From positions 1 through 10,357 of the forward strand of contig JAJYTV010000043.1 in the NCBI GenBank assembly GCA_021792885.1: a DNA stretch of 10,357 nucleotides, read 5' to 3'. Source of the DNA: Bacillota bacterium. GTDB lineage: Bacteria > Bacillota > Sulfobacillia > JAJZYS01 > JAJYTV01. Positions 1-5,167 of the stretch are shown piece by piece; position 1 is the stretch's first letter, and each line of letters begins with the position of its first letter. Position numbers and translations under genes: made by a program. The notes beneath the pieces were generated by a model that did no database searches, was not told the DNA's origin, and saw nothing but the letters and a program-made list of their open reading frames with translations.

Positions 1-522
1 GAGCGCGTCGTGGTTGCCGAGGAGAGAGATTTCCGCGTCGGAGCTGTCGTAGGGGTAGCGGCTTGCGAGCGTGCGGATGGCGGTTTCGGACTGCACGGCG
101 ACGAACGCGGCGTAGTCCTCCACATCGAAGAGCGCCTTGGCGGTTTCGACGACCCGCCAGACGATCACGGCGGCGATCTCCACCGGGTTGCCCGCGGCGT
201 CGTTCACCTTGAGCTTGTCGCTGCTGAAGTTGCGCACGCGCAGCGAAACCCGCCTGCGAACGGTGAGCGGGTTGGTCCAGTGGAAGCCGCTGCGGCGCTC
301 GCTGCCTGCGTAGCGCCCGAAGAAGACGACGGCGCGGGCCTCGTTCGGCTGGACGATGAAGAACCCGGCCGCGAGCAGGATGGCGACGATGACGCCGACC
401 GCCATGACGAGGTGCGAAGCTGCCTGCCGCTGCAGGATGAGGGAAACCACCAGCGCGATCTCGATGACCAGCATGAGGAAGCCGGGCAGACGCCATGCCT
501 TCGCTTCGTGGAACTGTTCCAT
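1..522 (-). CDS. SPFH/band-7 domain membrane protein, N-terminal part (runs off left edge)
   Basis: The reverse strand reads open from an ATG at 522 to the window edge, giving 174 residues with no stop. An AGGAGG at 536-531 lies 8 nt before the ATG and fixes the start. A short cytoplasmic N-terminus is followed by two hydrophobic segments at about residues 13-30 and 37-57. The band-7 domain then begins with FIVQPNEARAVVFFGRYAG (about 55-73), GFHWTNPL (79-86), VSLRVRNF and KLKVNDAAGNPVEIAAVIVW (104-122). This matches SPFH proteins of about 300 residues with two N-terminal membrane helices. Such proteins form oligomeric scaffolds in membrane microdomains; the substrate or partner of this subfamily is not known to me. 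From memory, relatives are often followed by a small Arc/CopG-type ribbon-helix-helix protein; that position lies outside the window. The gene is divergent from the S9 peptidase. Family assignment is firm; function is open. Confidence 0.9.
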   Translation of the reverse strand, partial: MEQFHEAKAWRLPGFLMLVIEIALVVSLILQRQAASHLVMAVGVIVAILLAAGFFIVQPNEARAVVFFGRYAGSERRSGFHWTNPLTVRRRVSLRVRNFSSDKLKVNDAAGNPVEIAAVIVWRVVETAKALFDVEDYAAFVAVQSETAIRTLASRYPYDSSDAEISLLGNHDAL

Positions 523-535
523 ACGTCTAACCTCC

Positions 536-557
536 TATCAAAGTGATATCACATGTG
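536..557 (-). promoter_or_regulatory. Repeated TGATA element and palindromes over the SPFH gene leader
   Basis: On the minus strand TGATA occurs at 551-547 and again at 540-536, exactly 11 bp apart (about one helical turn). The second copy touches the AGGAGG ribosome binding site. The first copy sits in the perfect 10-bp palindrome GTGATATCAC (543-552). It is adjoined by a second palindrome, CACATGTG (550-557). TATCA-CTT-TGATA also forms an inverted repeat. Repeats on one face of the helix are what a ribbon-helix-helix or similar dimeric repressor would bind, and bound protein would block the start of the SPFH message. The repeats are seen directly; the operator role is inferred. Confidence 0.45.
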
Positions 558-645
558 CTATCCGTTGGGAACAGGGAGATGTGGAGGGAGCCGCTTTGGA
601 AGGTGCGAAGAGGCCAAGCGGAGGACACCCCCAGCGGCTGGTTGG

Positions 646-654
646 TGCTATGAT
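646..654 (+). promoter_or_regulatory. Extended -10 promoter (TGcTATGAT) of the S9 peptidase, leaderless start
   Basis: TG-C-TATGAT matches an extended -10 element (TGn plus five of six bases of TATAAT). Only 6 nt (CGCGAC) separate it from the ATG at 661, so transcription would begin at or next to the A of the start codon. No convincing -35 lies 16-18 bp upstream, as is usual for extended -10 promoters. No Shine-Dalgarno sequence stands in the normal place, which agrees with a leaderless message. Confidence 0.5.
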
Positions 655-660
655 CGCGAC

Positions 661-2622
661 ATGGAAAGAGCAGGACTTGTTCCAGAGGACCTCGTGCGGA
701 TCCGGCTGATCGGCGCGCCCGTGTTCTCGCCGGACGGCGGCAGGATTCTCGTGACCGAACAGTGGCTTGACCCCAAGGAGAACCGGCAGAAGACCCGCTT
801 GCTGCTGACCGATCCCGCGACGGGGGAGACGCGCCCCTTCACCCAGGGGCCCTCGGACCGCGCGCCAGCCTGGTCGCCGGACGGGGCGCAAGTCGCGTTC
901 CTGCGTGGTGCGGACGGCGGAGCGCAGGTCTTTCTGATGGCCGCGAACGGGGGCGAGCCGCGCCAGGCGACGCGCTTGCGCCATGGCGTCGCGGCCTTTC
1001 GCTGGGCGCCTGACGCGCTCTCTCTGATCCTCTCCGCAGCGCTGATGGAAGGAAGGATCGAGGAGGGCGAGCCGCCCGAGCCCGCAGGCGACTTCGAGAA
1101 GTACACGGCCGGTGTGCGGCGCGTGACGCGCCTCTACCACAAGCTCGACGGGGAGGGCTTCTTCGACGGCACCCGCCGCGCCCTCTTGCGCCTCGATGCC
1201 CGGACAGGCGCCCTTGAGGTCCTTGAGAGCGGCGACTTCGACTGCCTCGAGCCGGACGTCTCGCCGGACGGCAAGCTCGTCGCCTACACCTCCCGGCGCC
1301 TTCCGGACCCGGACCGCTTCCCCGGCGTGCACGACGTCTACATACTGCCGCTCGCGGGAGGCGCCGCGCGGTGTCTTACCGAGGGACGCCTTGGTGCCCA
1401 GGGCCCGACCTTCTCCCCGGACGGCGAGCAGATCTACTTCACGGCCGCGGACCCGAACGACCTCGGGTACGGCCACACGCGCCTCTACCGCACTTCCCTC
1501 GCGGGAGGCGTCGAGGCGCTCTCGGACACCTTCGACCGCACGCTCGAAGACGCGAGCGGATCGGACCTCGTCCCGCCATCGCGCGCGCCGATCGTCGTCA
1601 CGGAGGATGGGGTGTACACGCTCGGCTCGAGCGAGGGGCGCGTCCACGTCTACCGCCGCGACGCGCGCGGCGGCTTCAGCCCAGAGGTCCAGGGCGACCG
1701 CTGCATCTACGCCTACGACTACCATCCGGCCCAGGGCTTCGCGATCGCCTACTCGGACTTCTCGACGCCGTCCGCGCTCGCGCTGGCCTCGTCCGCCGGG
1801 GAGCGGCTGCTCGCCGTGGGGGAGATGCAGGAGGAGGTGCGGGCCGCCTTCACGCAGCCGGAGCACTTCCTGGCGTACGCCGCGGGTGGGCCCGCCGTCG
1901 ACTGCTGGCTCCTGCTGCCCGACGCGCCGAAGGAGAAGGTGCCGCTCGTGCTGGAGGTGCACGGTGGCCCGATGGCCATGTACGGCATGCGTGCCCACTT
2001 CGAGTTCCAGGTCCTGCGCGCCCAGGGCTTCGCGGTGCTCTTCACGAACCCGCGCGGCAGCCAGGGCTACGCGCACGACTTCTGCAGCGCGATCCTCGGG
2101 AGATGGGGAGACAAGGACTACCAGGACGTGCTCGCGGCGCTCGACGCGGCACTCAGGCGCTTCCCGCAGCTCGACCCGCTGCGGCTGGGGATCGCGGGCG
2201 GCAGCTACGGCGGGTTCATCGTCAACTGGGCGATCGGGCACACGGACCGCTTCCGCGCGGCCGTGACGATGCGATCGGTGGTGAACCGGATGAGCGCGAT
2301 GGGCACCTCGGACGTCGGATTCGAGCGCGTGCCGCAGTACGGCTCGCTCTGGTGGGAAGATCCAGAGCCGTACCTGCAGCAGTCGCCCATCCGCTACGCT
2401 TCGAACATCCGTACGCCTCTCCTGATCGAGCACGAGGAGCAGGACCTGCGCTTGCCGATCGAGCAGGACGAGCAGCTCTTCACGGTCCTCAAATACCTCG
2501 GGTGCACGGTCGAGATGCTGCGCTATCCGGGCGAGAGCCACGGCATGAGCCGCGGCGGCAAGCCCTGGCACCGCGTGCACAGGCTCTGGGCGATCGCGGA
2601 CTGGTTCAACCGCTACTTGTAG
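661..2622 (+). CDS. S9 family serine peptidase (prolyl oligopeptidase/acylaminoacyl peptidase type)
   Basis: The protein has 653 residues, a usual size for bacterial S9C-like peptidases. The N-terminal two thirds are a beta-propeller with repeated SPDG/WSPDG blades (VFSPDGGRILV near 21, AWSPDGAQVAF, DVSPDGKLVAYTSRR, TFSPDGEQIYFTAAD). The C-terminal third is an alpha/beta hydrolase: LVLEVHGGPMAMYG forms the oxyanion region, GGSYGG holds nucleophile Ser515, and Asp595 (EEQDLRLP) and His627 (GESHGMS) complete the triad. The fold restricts substrates to short peptides, often N-acylated or proline-containing. No signal peptide is seen, so it is probably cytoplasmic. The ATG at 661 is chosen because homology begins there and a -10 element directly precedes it. 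An in-frame ATG at 553 would add 36 residues lacking family character. The stop lies 17 nt inside the convergent GntR gene, with no terminator between them. Confidence 0.93.
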   Translation: MERAGLVPEDLVRIRLIGAPVFSPDGGRILVTEQWLDPKENRQKTRLLLTDPATGETRPFTQGPSDRAPAWSPDGAQVAFLRGADGGAQVFLMAANGGEPRQATRLRHGVAAFRWAPDALSLILSAALMEGRIEEGEPPEPAGDFEKYTAGVRRVTRLYHKLDGEGFFDGTRRALLRLDARTGALEVLESGDFDCLEPDVSPDGKLVAYTSRRLPDPDRFPGVHDVYILPLAGGAARCLTEGRLGAQGPTFSPDGEQIYFTAADPNDLGYGHTRLYRTSLAGGVEALSDTFDRTLEDASGSDLVPPSRAPIVVTEDGVYTLGSSEGRVHVYRRDARGGFSPEVQGDRCIYAYDYHPAQGFAIAYSDFSTPSALALASSAGERLLAVGEMQEEVRAAFTQPEHFLAYAAGGPAVDCWLLLPDAPKEKVPLVLEVHGGPMAMYGMRAHFEFQVLRAQGFAVLFTNPRGSQGYAHDFCSAILGRWGDKDYQDVLAALDAALRRFPQLDPLRLGIAGGSYGGFIVNWAIGHTDRFRAAVTMRSVVNRMSAMGTSDVGFERVPQYGSLWWEDPEPYLQQSPIRYASNIRTPLLIEHEEQDLRLPIEQDEQLFTVLKYLGCTVEMLRYPGESHGMSRGGKPWHRVHRLWAIADWFNRYL

Positions 2623-3214
2623 GAGAGAGGCTCTCGGGCGAGAGCACCTCCGCGACGAGGTCGCGGGCGAGCTGGGGCTGCGCGCGGCCGATCGCGGCGA
2701 CGAGCCGCTGGTGGCTGCGCAGCCGCTCGGCGAGGTCGCCCTGCGGCGTCTGCGCGTAGGCGGCGTCCAGGAGCGGCCGCGTCACCGCGGCCAGTACGCT
2801 GTTCTGTGCGACCGAAAGAAGGCATGCATGCAGTTCGCGCTCCGCGTTCCAGTACTCCGCCGTAGTGGTCGCGGCGTACATCCGGCGCAGGTGCTCGCGC
2901 AGCTGCCCGTGGCCCGAAGGGCCTGCGCGAAGCGCGGCGATGGCCGCGATCTCGCCCTCGAGCACGGCGCGGGCCTCGAGTCCTTCGAGACTCTGCGGGT
3001 CCGGGGCGCCGGAGCGGACGTAGGACGGCCGTCCCTGGCCGCCGGCGATGCGCCCCTGGGCGCGCAGGATGGCGAGCGCCTCGCGCACCATTGCCCGGCT
3101 GGCGCCTAGCAGGCCGGCAAGCTGTCGTTCGGACGGCAAGAGGGCGTCCTGGTCGTGGCAGAACCGGGTGGCGATCGCGTCAGCCAGGCGTTCGGCAAGG
3201 CGCGCGTCGGGCAT
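2606..3214 (-). CDS. GntR family transcriptional regulator, FadR subfamily
   Basis: A 202-residue protein. The winged helix-turn-helix occupies about residues 5-70, with the GntR signature LLPSERQLAGLLGASRAMVREALAILRAQGRI (split: LPSERQLAGLLGAS, then RAMVREALAILRAQGRI). An alpha-helical FCD-type effector domain follows (about 75-195). GGAGGG at 3225-3220, 5 nt ahead, supports the ATG at 3214; an ATG at 3241 would add nine residues upstream. The FCD metal-ligand pattern is only partly kept. The ERELHACLLSVAQN stretch has Glu where Asp is usual before the His, RSHQRLVAAI keeps a His, and the last-helix His is absent (ARDLVAEVL). The effector may therefore be bound without the usual metal site. 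FadR-type regulators normally sense small carboxylic acids or acyl-CoAs; the target here is unknown. It is convergent with the S9 peptidase, and the insertion sequence sits about 120 bp upstream of its start. Confidence 0.88.
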   Translation of the reverse strand: MPDARLAERLADAIATRFCHDQDALLPSERQLAGLLGASRAMVREALAILRAQGRIAGGQGRPSYVRSGAPDPQSLEGLEARAVLEGEIAAIAALRAGPSGHGQLREHLRRMYAATTTAEYWNAERELHACLLSVAQNSVLAAVTRPLLDAAYAQTPQGDLAERLRSHQRLVAAIGRAQPQLARDLVAEVLSPESLSPTSSG

Positions 3215-3230
3215 GTCATCCCTCCGCGTC

Positions 3231-3250
3231 GATCGTACCATGGCAGCATC
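3231..3250 (-). promoter_or_regulatory. Candidate extended -10 and imperfect operator palindrome of the GntR gene
   Basis: On the minus strand TG-G-TACGAT (3240-3232) resembles an extended -10, and the predicted start of transcription falls near the GGAGGG. The same stretch is an imperfect inverted repeat centred at 3240/3241. GATCGTACCA and the reverse complement of TGGCAGCATC agree at 7 of 10 positions. GntR-family proteins commonly autoregulate through a dyad over their own promoter, which makes this a reasonable candidate. No well-spaced -35 is seen: TTGACG at 3255-3250 is only 12 bp away. Confidence 0.3.
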
Positions 3251-3327
3251 GTCAAATCTCGTCGACTCGCGTCGCGCCGCGCGCTGCAGAGGCCGCAGGT
3301 CGCGGGCGGGAGGAAAGGCGGAGCACT

Positions 3328-3332
3328 CCCTC
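3328..3332. repeat. Candidate target-site duplication CCCTC, left copy
   Basis: CCCTC lies 4 nt outside the outermost TTGC of the left end of the insertion sequence. The same pentamer lies 4 nt outside the matching TTGC of the right end (4814-4818). The symmetric placement supports a 5-bp duplication and sets the element at 3333-4813. The sequence is C-rich, so chance is not excluded. Confidence 0.5.
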
Positions 3333-3335
3333 CCC

Positions 3336-3396
3336 GTTGCGTCAATAAGAAAGGTGCTCGAACGTTCTTCGTTGCCTCAGAAGAGAAAGGTGCTTG
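3336..3396 (+). repeat. Left end of the insertion sequence: two tandem terminal-repeat units
   Basis: Unit one begins GTTGCGTCAATAAGAAAGG at 3336 and unit two GTTGCCTCAGAAGAGAAAGG at 3371, a spacing of 35 bp. Both continue into TGCTcG/TGCTtG. The second unit is the better match to the right end. Paired units of this kind are usually transposase binding sites; that role is inferred. Confidence 0.75.
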
Positions 3397-3421
3397 TAAG
3401 CCGGTCGGTGGAAAGGGGTCA

Positions 3422-3444
3422 GGGGGAAACCGAAGGTGTCCCCC
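3422..3444. terminator. Hairpin downstream of the transposase gene
   Basis: GGGGGAAACC and GGTGTCCCCC pair over 10 positions with one mismatch and a GAA loop. The hairpin begins about 15 nt beyond the transposase stop on the minus strand. No T-run follows, so it is a weak or factor-assisted terminator at best. It could instead shield the transposase gene from read-through entering from outside. Confidence 0.35.
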
Positions 3445-3458
3445 TCCTTCGGGCACGG

Positions 3459-4733
3459 TTAAGGCCTGGGGTTGAGGACGATGGGGCGGCGCGGCTTTTG
3501 GGTAAGCGGTGAGAACGGCTCGTCTTTGGCGGGTTCCATCAGCTCGGATTGCAATCGGTGGATCTCGCGCTGTAGTGCTGCTGGGTTCAGCGTCAGGAAC
3601 AGTGCAGTGAGCCGTTCCTTGGCCGCAGCGGCGATCGCGTCAGAAGCTAGGACGCGCTGGTATGGCGTTTTCGCGGTGTCATAGTGGCGCGTGAGCTTGG
3701 CGCCATGCCGCTCTTTGCCAACGAGCTTCTGGGTGGGTTGGAAGAAGTTCGTATAGAGGCGTAGGTTGGCGTAGAGCTCATTGAGCAGGGCCAGACGGCT
3801 TGGGGTGTCATAGCGGCGGTAGCCAACCGCCTTGCGCACGATGGCCCAGTTCTTCTGCTCGACGTAGCAGTTGTCGTTCTTCCGCTCGGGCCTTGAGCGC
3901 GTGAACGTGAGCTCATGTTGCAGGCAGTACTCGATGAGCTGATGGTTGATGAACTCACTGCCGTTGTCGGAGTCGAGGCCCAGGATGGGGAAAGGGAAGG
4001 ACCCCAGCTTGTCCTTCAGCGCCGCGAAGACCCAGCGCTGCGCCTTGTTGCGAATGGCGACGGTCTCCGTCCAGGCGGTTGCGACATCGGTCATATCAAG
4101 CGTCTGGCAGAACTCTCCGCCGGGATTGCCGCCGTCATGGGAGACGAGGTCGATCTCGAGGAAGCCGGGCCGTCCGTCTTCCCAGTCCGCAAAGGTGCGG
4201 ATCGGGACACCGTGCTTGAGCAGGGAACCAGGGCGCGTGCCGGAACGCCCTTTGATCTCGAGCCGCTTGCGGTCCGACGCGAGCAGGCGATCGATTGTGG
4301 CTGCGCTCATCGTTAGCAGCAGTTCGCGCACATCCGGGGACAGGGAGATCTCCCCGTGGCGTTCGAGCGCGAGCACCAACTCTCCCATGAAGGGCGCCAG
4401 GCGTTTGCCGGAGGCATAGCCCATGATGGCCCAAATGCGCACCAGGGCTTGTTTGACAGACATACCGTACTTCGGCGGTCGGCCGCGGAGCTGCAGCCTC
4501 GGTAGCCTCGGAGGCTTGCTACTCCGGCGTGTTCGCCGCAGTGCCCGCGCGATGTAGTTGCGGTTGAGACGGAGCAGCTTCTGCGCCTCGTCCAGCAGAC
4601 GCCCCTTCTCGCCCTTCGGTGCCTTGCGGTAACGCTCCGCGAGTTCTTTCAGCACAGCCTGGCGCTCCTTGAACGGTAGCGGCACGGCCAGCACCTCCTC
4701 GTGAGGCAGGTCTGGCGCCCTAGTTCGCGACAT
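3459..4733 (-). CDS. DDE (integrase-core) transposase of the insertion sequence
   Basis: A 424-residue transposase. An N-terminal helical DNA-binding region (about 15-110) includes LLRLNRNYIARALRR. A linker with basic RGRPPKYG precedes the RNase H-like catalytic core. Candidate acidic triad: Asp195 (FLEIDLVSHDGG), Asp256 (GLDSDNGSEF) and Glu292 (NCYVEQKNW). The last two are 36 residues apart, i.e. D-35-E. The C-terminal tail (about 360-424) is helical and basic. GGAGGG lies 8 nt before the ATG at 4733. The frame stays open to an ATG at 4922, but that codon is outside the element and lacks support. No frameshift or internal stop is seen, so it looks functional. Confidence 0.9.
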   Translation of the reverse strand: MSRTRAPDLPHEEVLAVPLPFKERQAVLKELAERYRKAPKGEKGRLLDEAQKLLRLNRNYIARALRRTRRSSKPPRLPRLQLRGRPPKYGMSVKQALVRIWAIMGYASGKRLAPFMGELVLALERHGEISLSPDVRELLLTMSAATIDRLLASDRKRLEIKGRSGTRPGSLLKHGVPIRTFADWEDGRPGFLEIDLVSHDGGNPGGEFCQTLDMTDVATAWTETVAIRNKAQRWVFAALKDKLGSFPFPILGLDSDNGSEFINHQLIEYCLQHELTFTRSRPERKNDNCYVEQKNWAIVRKAVGYRRYDTPSRLALLNELYANLRLYTNFFQPTQKLVGKERHGAKLTRHYDTAKTPYQRVLASDAIAAAAKERLTALFLTLNPAALQREIHRLQSELMEPAKDEPFSPLTQKPRRPIVLNPRP

Positions 4734-4750
4734 CTGGACAGCCCTCCCTT

Positions 4751-4810
4751 CGAGTACCTTTTTCTTCTGAGGCAACGATCCCGTTTCGAGTACTTTAATT
4801 GTGAGGCAAG
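4751..4810 (-). repeat. Right end of the insertion sequence: two tandem terminal-repeat units
   Basis: Read inward on the minus strand, the outer unit starts CTTGCCTCACAATTAAAG at 4810 and the inner unit GTTGCCTCAGAAGAAAAAGG at 4776, a spacing of 34 bp. Both run into TACTCGAA. They mirror the two units of the left end. The inner unit ends about 18 nt before the transposase start codon, so transposase bound here could repress its own gene. Confidence 0.75.
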
Positions 4811-4813
4811 TCG

Positions 4814-4818
4814 CCCTC
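4814..4818. repeat. Candidate target-site duplication CCCTC, right copy
   Basis: Second copy of the CCCTC pentamer, 4 nt outside the outer right-end unit, mirroring 3328-3332. It directly abuts the predicted -35 of the aroF-pheA promoter. Confidence 0.5.
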
Positions 4819-4847
4819 TTGCAATCGGCTCCGGCCCGTGCTACCGT
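4819..4847 (+). promoter_or_regulatory. Candidate sigma-70-type promoter of the T-box/aroF-pheA operon
   Basis: TTGCAA (4819-4824) and TACCGT (4842-4847) are separated by 17 bp. The -10 keeps only the TA---T positions of the consensus. The promoter lies upstream of the first T-box elements, at a distance suited to transcribing the whole leader. No better pair was seen between the insertion sequence and Stem I. Confidence 0.45.
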
Positions 4848-4870
4848 ACGGGACAATACACGCGAAAAGG

Positions 4871-5133
4871 CGTTGAAAGGGCAAAGTAGGCTGCGGACTG
4901 CCGCGAAGAGAGGGGAGCACACGCTGCGAGCTCCCTGCGGCGGAGGTAGCGCGAAGTTCGCCCTGGAGCCGCGCGCTGAAGCCCCCCGGGGGTGGTAGGC
5001 GCCGCCGGATGCCCACCGTGAACGGGGCCGGGTGTCGGAGAGCCATCTCCCGCACCGACGGAGTGGCCGCAGGGCGGCCGATGAGGGTGGTACCGCGGGC
5101 GCTGCTCGTCCCTTGCAGGGGACGGGCTTTTTT
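4871..5133 (+). promoter_or_regulatory. T-box riboswitch leader, phenylalanine-type (specifier TTC), upstream of aroF-pheA
   Basis: AGGGTGGTACCGCGG (5084-5098) is a near-perfect T-box antiterminator motif, followed at once by an intrinsic terminator. Stem I features are present in order: AGTA at 4885-4888, GAAGAGAG at 4905-4912, and GGGAGC/GCTCCC (4913-4918/4930-4935) closing a distal loop that contains GCTGCGA. GCCGC/GCGGC (4900-4904/4937-4941) lies below. The 3' side of the specifier loop reads GCGAAGTTCGCCCTGGAGC, with TTC (4957-4959) in the specifier position. GGGC (4879-4882) and GCCC (4981-4984) can close the stem. Stem III-like hairpins follow (GTCGG/CCGAC at 5034/5055; GGCCGC/GCGGCC at 5065/5074). 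Uncharged tRNA-Phe would bind through GAA and its CCA end, favouring antitermination. The Phe assignment rests on register and on the operon's genes. Confidence 0.92.
5104..5133 (+). terminator. Intrinsic terminator of the T-box leader
   Basis: GCTCGTCCC (5104-5112) pairs with GGGACGGGC (5119-5127) over nine positions, including one G-T pair, around a six-base loop. Six T residues follow (5128-5133). The 5' arm lies just after the T-box motif, so it can be captured by the antiterminator when uncharged tRNA is bound. It ends 34 nt before the aroF start. Confidence 0.92.
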
Positions 5134-5167
5134 GCGTTCCGGAAGCAAAGGCGGGGAGGCGAGGGCG

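Larger units (their letters stand above)
3333..4813 (-). mobile_element. Complete insertion sequence (about 1.48 kb) with DDE transposase and doubled terminal repeats
   Basis: The element has a single transposase gene on the minus strand, related inverted repeats at both ends and a candidate CCCTC duplication. Each end carries two tandem copies of a 26-35 bp unit starting TTGCcTCA and running to AAAGGTgCTcG. Left copies start at 3336 and 3371; on the opposite strand the right copies start at 4810 and 4776. The inner copies match at 23 of 26 positions (3371-3396 against 4776-4751). The outer copies match less well and need a gap. The transposase reading frame extends beyond the right end into host DNA, so the true start must be internal. 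Family naming is uncertain: the catalytic domain is of the integrase-core (rve) type found in the IS3/IS481 superfamily and in several ISNCY groups. The intact gene and ends suggest recent arrival or current activity. Confidence 0.85.

Noticed and set aside
538..2580. 680-codon open frame on the minus strand opposite the S9 peptidase
   Set aside because: The composition is Arg/Ala/Val/Glu-rich with no recognisable domain, and it mirrors a peptidase with intact motifs. It is a high-GC antisense shadow.
3371..4776. Insertion sequence bounded by the inner repeat units only
   Set aside because: The inner pair matches better across ends, but no target duplication flanks it. The outer units are placed symmetrically with CCCTC beyond them. 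Kept as an alternative in the findings.
4734..4922. Upstream extension of the transposase to an ATG at 4922
   Set aside because: The first 63 codons cross the right end of the element into host DNA. A ribosome binding site precedes the internal ATG at 4733.
5009..5167. 53-codon N-terminal extension of the DAHP synthase
   Set aside because: This stretch is the T-box antiterminator and terminator. The ATG at 5168 has a good ribosome binding site and begins the domain.
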